Below, piece after piece: positions 32,701 to 44,815 of a stretch of 64,000 bases of DNA. This DNA comes from Platycnemis pennipes. Its lineage: Eukaryota; Arthropoda; Insecta; Odonata; Platycnemididae. The translations under genes were made by a program, and so were the position numbers. The stretch lies in NCBI GenBank assembly GCA_933228895.1, contig OW121846.1, positions 77,760,064-77,824,063 on the forward strand, given 5' to 3'. The stretch's first letter is position 1, and every line of letters begins with the position of its first letter. The notes under the pieces were generated by a model, which did not search any database, was not told the origin of the DNA, and saw only the letters and a list, made by a program, of their open reading frames with translations.

Positions 32701-33650
32701 GGTTTCATGTAGCCCTCCTCTCAATTCTCCTATTGGCCAACCTCTTCACATTAATGTAATTCTCCTCTTTACATCCTTCACAACTTGTTCCAGATGTCTC
32801 ATATGAGGCCTTCCTTTTCCATTCTTCCCATTCACTTTTCCCTTTGTGATTGTGCCGATTAAAATGTCCTGTCTTCTTTTTAGTTTCTCTAATTGCCATA
32901 CGTTCTTCATTGATTTCTTCAATTTTTAAATTTTAAGTGGCATTTCATCATCACTATGTTGTGGTCACTATTGATATCTGTACCTGGGTAGCTTTTGCAG
33001 TTCCTCGCTTGGTTCCTGAATCTTTGCTTTGCTAAAATGTAGTCAATATAAAAAAATCTTCTTCTGTCTGCGGGCATTTTCCAGGTACCTATATCTTCTC
33101 CTTTGGTGGATTTTAAACACTGTTTTTTCCACCACAACTTGTGTTGTATGCAGAATTCTATAAGTCTTTCTTCTCTCTCATTTTGAATCACAAGCCATAT
33201 TTTCTAGTTATTCTTCCTTCGTGACCTTCACGGTCAGTAGCATTTCAATCTGCTAAAATAATTAAGTTTTCCCCTCCTCTTACCTGCTTTAAAACTTCTG
33301 TGAGAACCTCATAGACTCGCCATCTTCATTTGTGTAGCCCAATTTATAATATAAACTTGCATCAAAATGGTATCTGTAGCCATGGTCTCAATCTTCACCA
33401 TTAAAATCCTTTTTCTGTACTGCAGGAAGCTCTTCCCATGCAGTCCGGCACTCTTCCTAAGCATTATGCCTACTCCAGAAATAACATTCAGCCATCCGGT
33501 ATGAATAATTCTGTAACTTCCACTCCGAAAGTTTCCTTCTTTGGGCCATTCATTTCACTGATTCCTAATATGCTGAGGTCCATTCTTCACATTTCCGCCT
33601 TCAGATTCTCCAATCTTCCGCAGGTCTGAAGTGATCTCACATTCTATGTT
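32700..33650 (-). pseudogene. Non-LTR retrotransposon, endonuclease region (RTE-like), decayed
   Basis: The minus-strand frame at 33191-32919 encodes an APE-type endonuclease end: ERLIEFCIQHKLWW, then DYILAKQRFRNQARNCKSYP and GTDINSDHNIVMMK. The DYIL and SDHNIV motifs are the conserved late endonuclease motifs, with the catalytic DH pair. Upstream DNA to about 33650 continues in broken frames, and 32899-32705 gives a MAIRETKKKTG linker. The motif pattern is closest to RTE-type LINEs as I recall them. Reverse transcriptase is missing from this piece. Confidence 0.7.
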
Positions 33651-34880
33651 CCTACCCAAAATGTCTATCACACTTGGATAATAAATACATAGGTAAATAT
33701 ATTTGAAAGAGTCTGTTATAAACCAAAATCTCATTTGCTATCATAAAAATTAATGGTTCAAAAATGACCTAATCTTAGCATTCTCAGGATTAATGTATGG
33801 AGTTAGATGTGGATAGACATGATAAAATTAATTTTGTAATATTTCTTTTTAATTGCAAGCTGATGCTTAAGATACAATATTGATTTAGGAATTTGATCAT
33901 ATAGTTTTATATATTATCAAATTCCTAAATTTGATCTTAATTATATAGCCTGCATTCAGAATAGGTTTCCATAATTGATGATATTGCTGCTAAGCTTATT
34001 AAAAATGATAGAAAGTAGACTCTAACACAACTTTTAAAACTATGTGCTGTGTTGGCAGACTTCCAAAATAAAATTCAAAAGAACGACAAATATCATATGA
34101 ACTCTATTCCCTGAACAAGTGGGCAAATAGATTTGAAAACTTGCATAGCTTGATGCTTCAAAGATGTTACCCAGGGTCACATCCAAAAGAATAAGGTAGA
34201 GATACTGGGTGCAGACCTGTTTGCTTCTGGGAGAAGGAAAGGAACCTGGGAAGCCATTTTGGCCCTTAGGCTACCTGGTGAAAAGAGTGTTGGAATCACA
34301 GCTATAGAGATATAGATTGGCAGTGCAATGTATCATGCACAGAGGGGGCTGAAGCCAACCAAACGCAACTGGCACGACATATTGTGCAATGCCACCATCT
34401 TACCACTACCCACAACAGTTCGGCGTGAAGAGTACTTCACTGAAAATAGTCCTTTTTGTTACTGAAGAGAAAACATTTGTTACTGAAGAGAAAACACAGT
34501 TCATTGTAGGCTAATACCTGACAAATGGCTAATACTTGCTCAGTGTATGGCTGCTATTTCAAGGACGGAAGAAGAAAAATAACGGGTTAACTGATGTTTC
34601 TATACAGACTCTTCTATGGATTGTGTGTCATTTTTGACCTCGAATTTAAGGCACTTTTCTTTGTTACTTGGCAATGAAATTTGATTCAAGGATAGAAAAA
34701 GTTCCCAATTTTGTGCAGTGTATCATTTTCAAAATTTGAATTTTTGAAACCAGAATGAAGGTCCAAAAAGAATCAAATTTTGCCTCATAAGGTGTAATTG
34801 TAAAAATATTGAGATACAAGAAGGTCAGAATTGTTTTGCCAAAATTTAAAGAGATAGGTTTTGGGCACGAGTAACAAGAT
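33651..34880. other. No recognisable gene
   Basis: AT-rich, with a short tandem duplication of TTTGTTACTGAAGAGAAAACA near 34456-34496. Nothing else supported. Confidence 0.4.
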
Positions 34881-35245
34881 GGAATCAATTTTAACCGTGA
34901 CCCATGACAGAGCACAGTCAAGGTCATAGAGGTGATAAAAGTGAATCAGGGTAACAAACCCATGAACAAACATGTCATATCATAGGAAGAGCCTGTAATA
35001 TGTTTAAATGGTTGCCAAAGTGGATGATACTATAAGGTCACTCTTGTCATCTCTTGACCTTCAAAGATTATGCGGAGGTCAAAGGTCATGAGGTATGGAC
35101 AGGAAAATCATGGGTATTGTATTATAGGTTCAAATGGATTCCCTAATCGATTTCCAAAGATACCTCCAGGCCTTCTCTGACTTCCAAGGTTATGCAGGGA
35201 TCAAAGGTCACGAGGTCTAGGCAAGCAAATTGGGGCAAAAAACGT
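34880..35245 (+). repeat. Repeat with AGGTCA-type motifs (forward copies)
   Basis: Repeated blocks of the type GGTCAAAGGTCATGAGG...GGCAAGCAAATTGGGGC. A related block occurs in inverse orientation at 36235-36410 (TAGACCTCGTGACCTTTGACCCC). The motif AGGTCAAAGGTCA at about 35076-35088 is a perfect direct repeat with one-base spacing. It is probably part of a larger, old repeat with inverted halves. Confidence 0.5.
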
Positions 35246-35249
35246 AGTA

Positions 35250-35465
35250 TACATGTACATCTATGTGATACCCTGCAAGCCACCGCGAGGGAGTGTGGCA
35301 GTGGGTGAAGATCAACAAAACATGCACTACTGACATGCAACTAGGGTACTACATAGATCATACTAATAATATGGGCCACATGCAGCCACATGGTTAGTGT
35401 CTACATAGTAGTAAAGGGATTGGTTGTTAATACATGTATCATACGCTACAGACTACTCTAAAATA
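35250..35465 (+). repeat. Interspersed repeat (CATACCCTGCAAG...GTGTGGCAG), copy 2
   Basis: Second copy of the repeat at 9315-9655, with the same block order and without the MITE that splits copy 1. Confidence 0.6.
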
Positions 35466-35693
35466 GTTTGTCTACCTATCCCTTTGCTGTGCTGCCTATT
35501 GTGTTCTTTAATAGTACGGGGAAAAATTGACATTTTTAATCTATCAGTACAACATTCTGCCTCTCTAATCTTATTTATCGGGTAAAATCTAGCATAATAC
35601 ACTGGTGTTTTAAATATATATCTATCATCTTCAGTAAAGATATCAGTTTTAAATTCCTGTAAGAGATTTAATCTTTTCTTTAACGTATGATCT

Positions 35694-35748
35694 GATTATA
35701 TCGTAGGTTTAAAAGGGTATTAGATTATATCGTAGGTTTAAAAGGGTG
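35694..35748. repeat. Short tandem duplication
   Basis: GATTATATCGTAGGTTTAAA plus AGGGT occurs twice in direct order, separated by four bases. Confidence 0.8.
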
Positions 35749-36234
35749 CTCAGGCTGGAGTTATGGTTGGGACTCCAGTGACAGCCCACGGCAATGGATG
35801 GGACGTGATGGAAATGCCAGTATTGTCACAATTCCCTGCTTCTGCTATGTTGCGGTTATACATTAAAAAGACACCTATTGTGACCATGTGTTCAACATGG
35901 AAACAATTTTCTCCCTAAACTGCATTTTACTTGCATTAAAATTGTACACATTAGAGGAAGACACTGTGTTGGAAAAAAAGTTCGAGCTTTTCTATGAATT
36001 TCCTTTCAATGTGTGAACCTCAATTATTCAACCTTCATCTAAGCCTTCAGCTAAGGAATATTGTTCTCAGGGTGAATTTAACCATTGTGACTAACCCTGA
36101 ACAGAAACCAAAGGGAAACGGAATGGCAAGGTGAGGTTGCTGAAAGTGACTCCCGCATAACCCTTGGAGGGAATAGGATGACAAGAGGAATTTTATCATC
36201 AACTTAGCACCCATTTAAACCTAAGATACGACAC

Positions 36235-36410
36235 ATTTTTTTGCCCCGATTTGCTCACATAGACTTCATGATCTTTAACCCCCGTGTAGTCCTTGGGGAT
36301 CAACAGATGAGAAGATAGGGTCCCTACTTTTTCAACCATTTACGGCAATTTGTTGCCCATATTTGCCTACCTAGACCTCGTGACCTTTGACCCCTGCGTA
36401 ACTGGAGAAG
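36235..36410 (-). repeat. Repeat with AGGTCA-type motifs (inverted copies)
   Basis: Two tandem-like blocks of TTGCC...TTTGCyyACmTAGAC followed by a TGACCTTTGACCCC-like string. Complementary to blocks at 34880-35245. Confidence 0.5.
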
Positions 36411-36950
36411 GACTGGAGATATAGGAGAGTCTTTTACTTGGAAAACATATTCAAAACTTAGATGTTATTGAAAAACTTGTTGTTGGACTAGAAATCATCA
36501 GAGTCTTCACTTTCTTCGAAGACCATCAAAAAATGGCACTTTTTATGCAGGTAACACCCAATGAAAAAAAATATTATGACCCTGAAAAATCTCAATTTAC
36601 CATCAAAAGCGCAGAATTAATGAAGAAATATTACAGTGTGATCAGTTTTTCTGTAGGCTCTTCTGTTATTTTGCTATTTGTATCCATACTCATTTTCTGC
36701 ATTGACAGTAAGTTAGAAGCCGATGTTCTTATGTATCTTAAAAATGGAATAATCCTTTCTGATCTTGCTGTTTGCTGAGAAAACCAGTGTTTTTCTCTCA
36801 CTAATGAAAATAATGTCTGAGGAATCGCTCATTGTGCCTCCGTCATAAATAAATTGAAAAAAAATGGATTAGGCTGCGTATTCAAAGTTTTGAAAAGTTG
36901 CTCGAGGTAAGATGGTGGTGCCATGCATCGCATGGCTTCAAAGTTTAACA
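36411..36950. other. No recognised gene
   Basis: An 81-codon + frame at 36533-36778 has a hydrophobic stretch (SVGSSVILLFVSILIF), but no family, splice context or homologue is recognisable. It was not called. Confidence 0.35.
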
Positions 36951-38090
36951 GGAACTACTGGGCCTTGGTTGGAATCCAAGTAGCATTAATCGCATTTGAT
37001 GATTTGCTGAATGCTTCCAGTATAATTGAGTAGAATAAAATTCTCCAAACAGTGAAGAAAATTAGGGTTTTGCACAGAAGAGTAATCTACTATGAAGACC
37101 AGTTGGCTGTGATTTATCTGGACCCCGCACTGAACACGAAGCATTGAGGAAAGATGTTAGATGAGGGTATGCACTGCCCTTGTAGTCTTCCAGTATCGAC
37201 ATTAAGAAAGAATCTAATATGACAACATCAGGGGTCAATCTGCAGAGAAAAAACTAGCAATATTATTGTTTCCTGATGACATGTTGGTGGAGCAGATGAA
37301 ACTAGAGTTGCTGAGGATGCTGATTCATGCTGAAACATAAGGGAAAAGATGAAATATCAGTCACATTATGCTAATAAAAAGAGGTAATGATTTAATGTTG
37401 AGAGCAATCGGTGAGAGTGATGCTGGACTAGGAAAGCAAAAGATTGGTGCTACATAAAAGTGACTGAGGCAGGCGAGATATAGTGGAAAGAATGCGTATT
37501 GATAATGAAATGAGACTGCACTCTATCCACAAGGTTTAATATCGGTACGATGTGTTTCAACTGTTAGGACAACATCACCTATTATGATGATGACCTTACG
37601 GTTAAAAATGCGTCGTACTGGTGTTAAAGCTTGTGGGAAAAGTGCCATCTTGTTTCATTATCACTATGCTACATACTTGGAAAGCAGACCAACTAGCCAT
37701 GGCAAAGCATAAAGGAAAGTATCAATAGTGTAGCCCAGGCAAAGAGGGCTTCTTACCTGAAGAGGAAGTTATGAAACACTTCAATAGATGTGACAAATTC
37801 TTTTTTATGGCAATGAAGCATGGGAAATAACATATGAGCTAAAAGCATTTGAAATGTGACATTAAGGGAGGATAGTGGATCCCATGGATAAACTTACAGG
37901 ATAAGATAAATGGATAAACTGTATAAGTAACGAAAGTTTCAACGAGGAAAGGAAATGGAAAATATCTAAATCAAATTTCTGAAATTAAGTCAAGAAAGCC
38001 TGAGATATAAAGGCAGTCGTGGTGGGAAAAGTGAATGGATAGAACCTCGGAGAAGGCCAAGTATGGTATATTAGGAAAAAAAGTTTCCTA
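36950..38090 (+). pseudogene. Non-LTR retrotransposon (LINE) pol remnant
   Basis: Badly broken frames. The best anchor is 37803-37858, which encodes FYGNEAWEITYELKAFEM. It matches the YGSE-W...(R)LEAFEMW motif found near the C-terminal side of reverse transcriptase in many LINEs. A GRRP-like tail (EPRRRPSM) follows near 38045-38065, and an earlier patch LLFPDDMLVEQ near 37270 resembles the FADD catalytic box with F-P-D-D. The clade cannot be assigned. It is long dead. Confidence 0.6.
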
Positions 38091-38780
38091 CTCTAATGCA
38101 TCACCCTCATGAATTATCTTCCCTTAGTAAATACCTCCTTAGCCTACACATCTGTTCTCTTTATGCCCTTGCTGCTAAACCAATTTTCATCTTAAATGCT
38201 TAAATGAAGTACTGGGACATGAAGGGTTTCCAATATGCCCTTTCATCATGACTATTATCATACCCTTTAACTTTCTTTCACTTCAATATACCCAAAGGTG
38301 ATCCAATTATCTTGATATTTTTATGACTAATCTTCATCCCTGGCCAAAAGTCTATGTATACAAAGCTTTTACTATTGGTTGCTGACCTTTGGCTGACTTG
38401 TAAACAATCTTCCTTTTTATTTGAGATTTTGGAGTTATGGAGAATGTGATGGTAGAATGCTGACCTCCCACCTTGACACTCCTTGAAAATTATGAAGAGA
38501 GTGCTTTGAGTACATTATTCCAACATTGTGGACCCTTTTGGTGCCTTTTTTCAATAGCTGGCTGATGTCAGTGCCATTTTCCCCTTCACCTATTCACTTT
38601 GTTCTCTGAAATATGCTATTGTAGCACAAACGTCCCCCTAACTTAGATGACCTTTGAGGTTGGATAACTTGTTTATCTACTAATATATCTCATTTCATTG
38701 TGTCATCGCCTACTCATGCGATTCTATATATTCTCATGCCTTTTCATTTCCATACCTTTCTTCAGAGCACTACTTAAAAT
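38091..38780. other. No recognisable feature
   Basis: Sequence between the LINE remnant and the MITE. No motif or repeat edge supported. Confidence 0.4.
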
Positions 38781-39321
38781 CAATGTGGTCGTTTTCCATA
38801 TTTTTTATTGCCAAATCTTATAGGATTAGTAAAATAAAAAAACATGTATTTTTCCATTTTTCAATCCGTCAATTGGTTCTTGAGTTACAAGCATTGAAAA
38901 ACTGATGTTTATAACCCTTTTGGAAAAGTGGGCATGCAAGCAACTTAGTACGTCACCCACTTCGTCCAATCACAACGGATCCCACGAAGCTACTTCGCCT
39001 TGTCACAATGGGGGACACAGCTGACTCTGCCACTGGAAGTGGTTGCGACAGGATCTGGGCAAGCAGACCTTCCGACCCCTTCCCCTCCTCTCCCTTCCCT
39101 TTCCCTAGAAGCAGTCAAGGATGGGAGGTGAATGATGTAGCAAGTCTCAGAGCAGCTTGTTCGGTGGGCATCACCTTTTGCTTATTTTAATTTTTAATTT
39201 ACGAGTGAATGGCTCGCTCTAGCTGGAAGATCAATATTTTCACTAATATTCATTTTTTGTTTCCATCTAACGATTTCGTGTACAAAATTGCGATTTCAGT
39301 TCCAAGTAAACGCCCCCATTG
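38781..39321. mobile_element. MITE, CAATGGGG family, copy 2
   Basis: 541 bp, beginning CAATGTGGTCGTTTTCC and ending GTAAACGCCCCCATTG. Possible 4-bp target duplication AAAT on both sides (38777-38780 and 39322-39325). Same internal order as copies 1 and 3. Confidence 0.8.
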
Positions 39322-40059
39322 AAATGATGGATAAACTCACTGTACTCACTTGTACTCCATAAGGCTAATTTACTGAGCCATAAAATGCCCCGTGTATCAA
39401 AGTTTTAAATATTTTTTCTTTACACCTCTTCTGAACGTTGTCCTCAACATTTGCCTTTTATTTATAAATGATTCATCTGTCTTACGAATTCCATCACCTT
39501 AAGTCTGTCAGAGTTTTCACCCAAACCCTCGCCTGTGTGTGTAATGGTGTGACCAGTATTAAAATCTTCGTAAACACTCAAATTTGTAGGGTCCGAAAAC
39601 ATGTTTCAAACCACCTGGTGGAAATTGGTCAGTTCCATGTAATAATAATAATAATACAACATCTGTATTGGGGCAAGATTGAGACAAAACTGTCCCTTTT
39701 GTCATCTAGAAGAGGTCGAGTGTCTTGAAGTTGCTGTGACATTTTGCTTAATGAGGTAAATTACAGGTGCAGAAGTAATAAAAGGTGAGGATAGTCTGTA
39801 GTGATAAAAATTGCAGATATATACTTCGTGTCATGTCCTTGAGAAAAAGTTTGACAACCCAGTGGTTTGACTCAGATTTCCTGCAAACTTAAAATTATTA
39901 TCATTAATGAGTGTTTCTTGATTGCTCTTCTTTCAAAATGATAACCCCAATGAGGCTGGATCCTAATGTTTCCAGTAGGGAAGGCAGTAAAGAGATTGTT
40001 TTAACTTGAAAACACAACAAATGTAATTTTTCAAAGTTTCATTTCAACAAATAGTTTCA
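39322..40059. other. No recognisable gene
   Basis: Contains a short (ATA)n patch near 39640-39656. No gene or element edges found. Confidence 0.4.
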
Positions 40060-40893
40060 ATGCCATACCAAAATAACGAACTGGTTTCAACTGTCTATAT
40101 CATCTTGGAAATGGCACAGGCCTGGTTCTTGACCAACATACTTACCTCAAACTCGACTAAAACTCAAGTGCTGAGCCTAAGCCTAAGTGATGCCTCTACT
40201 ACTAATGTTACTCAAGAGCTACTTGGTTTCCACATAGACAGCAAGTTAACCTGGGACAGTCATTCCTCCACAGTCTGTAAAAAAACTCTCAATAGCTTTT
40301 TATATGTTGAGAAAACTTAAACCTCAAATATCAATTAACCTCATGCTATGCGTACTTCCAGACCCACCTAAACTACGGTCCTGACCTCTGGGGAACTAGA
40401 CCATTGTTAGAGATATATTTATTCTTCGAAAAAGGCCCCTGAGATACATTACCAATGTTCATCCCCAAGATAGTGCCAAACCAATTTTTTTTATCTGCCT
40501 GGGAATTATGACTATCCATTCCATTATAATATTTAAATCATTATGAAAAATAAAATTAACAGTCTCCCAACAAGATCTGAGGTTCACCACAGTGACACAA
40601 GGCGAAAACATGTCATTGACACACCACACTGCCGACTTGATAAAATACTCAAATCATCTCACAACCTAGGAATTAAGACTTAGACTATTTAATAAACTTC
40701 CACAAAATGCTAGAAGTGTAAGCTTCCCCAAATTTAAATTTGTTCTATTGTCCTGATTGGCTGGCAAAGCCTTTTAATCTCTAAATGAGTTTCTTGAATG
40801 TGTGACTTTAGAGATTAAATTTTTTTCGGAGAAATTTATGTTTGTATATGTACTGTAATGTATTTTTAAGTCTAATAAATTTATATTATTATT
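40060..40893 (+). pseudogene. Non-LTR retrotransposon, reverse-transcriptase C-terminal end
   Basis: The + strand frame encodes AQAWFLTNILTSNSTKTQVL and then LLGFHIDSKLTWDSHSS. These are the post-palm LINE motifs (N.L.LN..KT ... FLG..ID..L.W..H). Broken frames beyond give RYITNVHPQDSAKPIF and LFNKLPQNARSVSFPKFKF, the usual LINE C-terminus, and the unit ends near a TTATATTATTATT tail at 40880-40893. The upstream RT is missing, so this is a 5'-truncated copy, typical of target-primed insertion. Confidence 0.75.
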
Positions 40894-41324
40894 AACGCAC
40901 AGGCAGCTACAAAGTAATAAGAAAATCCATGGCTATATATTCTGGTCAGTTTGAAAAAGAAGGGGGTAGAGAGAAGTAAAGTAGGCTGATGAGGAAAATG
41001 GGGCTCTTTAGCACGAGTTGGGGCAAGCCTGGTCAAGAGAGTCATCTACTGTCTGGGAAAACCTTGGTCAGTGGGTGATGGTGTGCAATGATTGGAGTGT
41101 GATGAAAGTGCGATTGATAGGAGAGGGGAGTTCTTTCAAATACTATGTCACCAAGAGGCAGTTCTCTGTTTGAGTGTATCCTCATCTCCAATGCCTCCAG
41201 CACATCAATCCTCTTCCCTTTGATAGCTCAATGATCAGAATCTCAGGCTTGAAATCATTTTTGATACAGATAGATATTTATTTATGTTCTAGGGCATGCC
41301 CTATAAGAACAGATTCAACAAAGC
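40894..41324. other. No recognisable feature
   Basis: Sequence between the LINE 3' end and the 110-bp tandem repeats. Nothing supported. Confidence 0.4.
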
Positions 41325-41545
41325 ATACATTTAACACAGATAAATATGCATAAAATGGCATAGATTTCCTGCTTTTTTATAACTCACTAATGTCGTTACT
41401 TAGTTTTTCTTTAAGGATTAATGTTTTTACAACATTACATTTTAACACAGATACATATGCATAACATAGCATAGATTTCCTGCTTTTTTATAACTCACTA
41501 ATGTTGTTACTTAGTTTTTCTTAAAGGATTAATGTTTTTACAATA
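41325..41545. repeat. Tandem ~110-bp repeat, units 1 and 2
   Basis: Two units of ACATTTTAACACAGATACAT...GATTTCCTGCTTTTTTATAA...GGATTAATGTTTTTACAA. A third unit continues at 43902, on the other side of the Tigger element. The array was split by the transposon. Confidence 0.8.
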
Positions 41546-43899
41546 CAGTAGATTCCGGTTAATTGGGACACATCGGGACCGGTGTACTTTGCCCCAATTT
41601 AGCGGCTGCCCCATTTATTCGAAGTATCCCGTAAACATGTTTAAGTAAGCGTTTAAATGGAAGTCAGAAAGCTAAATGACATTGAAATGCAAAATGTTTA
41701 ATTACATAGTACTTAAACAATAAATTGACTAGAAAACATACATTAGGTATTAACATTTTTGGAAATATTGTGTTGTAAAAAAATCTCTTGGCATCGATCT
41801 ACTCGGGATAAATTCCCTTTACGAAATCCTGCAAAAGAAGGATTAGTGATTTGACAGAATTTACGATGAAATGCTAGATGAGAATAATTGGTGATCTAAA
41901 GCTTCATTTGCATAGAAACCAGGGGTACTTACTATTTATTTAATGTGTAGCTCCTCGTTCAAGGAATTTGTCCAGGGTGTTCTGCTTCATTCTCTTCACC
42001 CTCGTCGCGCATACAAAGTCGGCACAGGCATCTTATGATGACATCGAACTTCCTTCGTTGCCCTCTTGCATAAAGTAGTGTCGCAACCCGTCAATAAACT
42101 TCCTGGCATCTGCAGAAGTCATTCGGCTACATTTAGATACGTCTTCATCGCCATCACTCTCCTCGTCTTCAACCAAACCTTGTTGTCTAGGTAGTATAGT
42201 GTCCACTATATCATCTTTGCTGCTATCACTGTTGTCATAACAGTCCATATTGGAGTCGATCCTTTCAAACTCCTCAAAGTTCTTAACTTGACGCAGTTCG
42301 GAAACGGATTCATTTTCACTTTCCAGTTCTTCCAATATTTTTGCACTTGAGTGCTTAAAACCACAATGAATAAAACAATTTCTAATCGTTTTACTGGTGA
42401 CTTCTCGCCAGCTATCTGCCATAAACGTGACTGCTTGCAGGACGTTCACTTTTGAGCTCACTTCCTTGGCAGTTGAAGACGATGTCAGAAGATTATCTTC
42501 TGTTGATGCTAGAATATGATCAATCAGTTTTGCGCGGTATATTGTTTTCAGATTTTTGATGATCCCCATGTCCATTGGTTGGACAAGAGATGTTGTGTTG
42601 GCTGGTAAAAATTCCAACTGAATGTTTTTTAAGATGTTGGAGCAATTAAAGTGTGCGGAACAATTATCCAGAAAAAGAATCAGTTTCCTCAATTTCCATG
42701 CTAGTTTCTTATCCCAACTGCTTAACCAATGGCTGAAGAGGTCTGCAGTCATCCACGCATTTTTATTGGCGTAATATTCCACTGGTAAGCTGTTCATTCG
42801 TAACCCCTTAAAACAGCGAGGGTTAGCACTTTTTCCAATCACCCTTCCAAGTTTCCTTTTATCACTTCCCGACATGTTTGAGAAGCACAAAACAGTAATC
42901 CGTTCCATCGCTTTTTTAGACCCACTTAGTTCCACATAATTGTAGCAAAGAGAGCCATTAGGTATGGCTCGGTAATACAGGCCGGTTTCATCAGCATTGT
43001 ACACGTCATCTGCACTGAATTCCTGAATCAGGGTGGGTAGCCGCTTACATCTCCATTCCTCTGCACTTGCAAAATCAGCACTATGTTTTTCTCCGTGAGC
43101 ATTTTTGAACTTTATTTTGTTTCTATTCTTCCATCTAGATAGCCAACCATCTGTTGACTTGAAATCAGTATGGACAAGCTTCAAAGCTAACTCCTCCGAC
43201 TTCTTTTTTTAACATAGGTCCACTGACTCTAACTCCTCGTCCTCTAACAATGGAAAACCATTGATTAAGAGCGTCCTCGACTTCAGGATCCTTGCCTTGG
43301 CATTGGCGTTTTTGGGGAGCTCCTTGTTTCCCTTTATTTCTCCAATCTTCTCTAAGTTTATCCTGCTGCTGTATTAATCGGGCTGTCGTTGATTTCGGCA
43401 CTACGGCACTACAACATTTTATCTCATGACACATCGCCTACAGCCTAACCTTCACCTTAATGGTATACTCCGCTAATGAAGCCAAGTTGTGTACCTAAAC
43501 TTTATGCAACCATTAAACCCAAATTCCCTTCTAGTTGAACTACCTGAGGACAAAGGCAATTGTACAAACAGTGAAGCATTAATTGAAAGCGCCTTCATTG
43601 CTAATTTCGTTTAGCGACGATAAATGAGACAGTGAAGGTGGGAATAGATTCCCTCATGGGGATTGGTTCAAAGGATAGGGAAAATGTACCAAACGATTTA
43701 CAAGAGCTTAAAACTTTGTATTTCTACATGGGAGTAGGAGGCAAATACAGCCGATGCATGGCCCGATTAAGCGGCTTCCCATCCCAATTAACCGGAGAAA
43801 ACTCAGGGACTTTCTTCAATTGGGTTCTGTTCTTGATGATTTGTCCCGAATAAGCGGCTGCCCCAAATAAACGGTGGCCCTATTAACCGGAATCTACTG
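41546..43899 (-). mobile_element. Tigger/pogo DNA transposon, nearly intact
   Basis: 2354 bp with TA at both edges. The left end is CAGTAGATTCCGGTTAATTG and the right complement CAGTAGATTCCGGTTAATAG. Subterminal GGCTGCCCC repeats occur near both ends. It encodes a Tigger transposase on the minus strand. It is inserted in a tandem repeat array whose third unit resumes at 43902. Confidence 0.92.
42033..43434 (-). pseudogene. Tigger transposase (CENP-B HTH plus DDE), one frame change
   Basis: Two overlapping minus frames, 43434-43165 and 43184-42033, form one protein. The first gives VPKSTTARLIQQQDKLREDW and EDALNQWFSIVRGRGVRVSG, the CENP-B-type DNA-binding regions. The second begins around KLVHTDFKSTDGWLSRWKNR and carries the catalytic domain with all three acidic positions: YNADETGL, LFLDNCSAH and QPMDMGIIKNLK. 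An acidic tail follows. The only break seen between them is in a run of A residues (T-run at 43203-43210 on +), so a one-base indel or a sequencing error is plausible. The extreme N-terminus also has a stop just upstream of MCHEIKCC. Otherwise it is close to coding-competent. Confidence 0.88.
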
Positions 43900-43901
43900 T
43901 A

Positions 43902-44030
43902 TTACATTTTAACACAGATACATATGCATAACATAGCATAGATTTCCTGCTTTTTCATAACTCACTAATGTTGTTACTTAGTTTTTCTTTAAGGATTAAT
44001 GTTTTTACAACATTACATTTTGCTAACAGA
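43902..44030. repeat. Tandem ~110-bp repeat, unit 3
   Basis: Resumes TTACATTTTAACACAGATAC after the Tigger insertion and matches units at 41325-41545. Confidence 0.8.
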
Positions 44031-44529
44031 TTCAATTCTAACTTTAACTATTCTGTAATTCCAATAAATATTTATACATTTTTGTTTTAAACCATTCAGT
44101 GGATGAACTTTGTTTTACATCCATAGGAAGGGAGTTCAAAGTTTGAGGCTTTACTTTGTGGAACCACTTGTTTGGAAATTAAAATCCACTTTGTCCTTTT
44201 TCTATCAGATGTAGTGAACATGCAAAATGCTTTGCAACTGGTAATAGATCTTCAATGTTCGCAAAACATCTATTATAATGTAATCACTCCAGTAATTTTG
44301 ATCCTGAAATTCTACATGTGGTGAACAAGGGTAAAAAATTTGATTTTCTTGAACAATATGAGATAACAAAAGCCAGGAAGAAGTCTAATGTCAACATTGT
44401 AAATGATGTTCTATTTGATGGTCATTCACCACTTCAAAATTTGTAACGGTTTTGTACCATGTATTTGACTACTGTCCTTGCATTGACGTCATTGCTGCTG
44501 GCCTTGTTTGGGAGTTTGCCATCCTTCCC

Positions 44530-44561
<32 letters not shown>

Positions 44562-44739
44562 ACCTCTTCCACTAGATCCACTTCCCAAGAGTAAAAACAG
44601 GGATTTCTCACCTACCATAGTTCCCCCACCTCCATACCACTTCCCGCCCCCCCCCCTCCCTCCTTTCTCAGTTTCCCTCCCCACCCCTAATTTGAGGGTA
44701 TTTAAGGAATGGACATTTTTATATTTACACCTTGATAAT
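44031..44739. other. Low-complexity region with a poly-C run
   Basis: Contains a run of 31 C at 44531-44561 and further CCCCCC tracts to 44690. A proline-rich frame across it is a by-product of the run. Flanks share short blocks (AGGAAGGGAGTTC) with 44815-44830, suggesting LINE 3' remnants. Confidence 0.6.
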
Positions 44740-44815
44740 GACATATTTTGTCAAAACCATGGTCGAAACCAATAAAATCTTTGTGTGGAATGAACAAAGT
44801 GGATTTTCATTTCCA
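44740..44815 (+). repeat. Penelope-type terminus, hammerhead-like fragment
   Basis: GATAATGACATATTTTGTCA is followed by AAACCATGGTCGAAACCAAT and AAAATCTTTGTGTGGAATG. A short stem before AAACC and the TAAAANTTTGTGGAAT end recur at 790-870 and 53461-53595. The ribozyme core is not canonical. Confidence 0.4.

Noticed and set aside
36533..36778. 81-codon ORF with a hydrophobic segment
   Set aside because: Could suggest a membrane protein, but one hydrophobic stretch in a short frame is not evidence of a gene.
44452..44775. Proline-rich ORF and overlapping glycine-rich ORF
   Set aside because: Produced by the poly-C tract. No other coding evidence.
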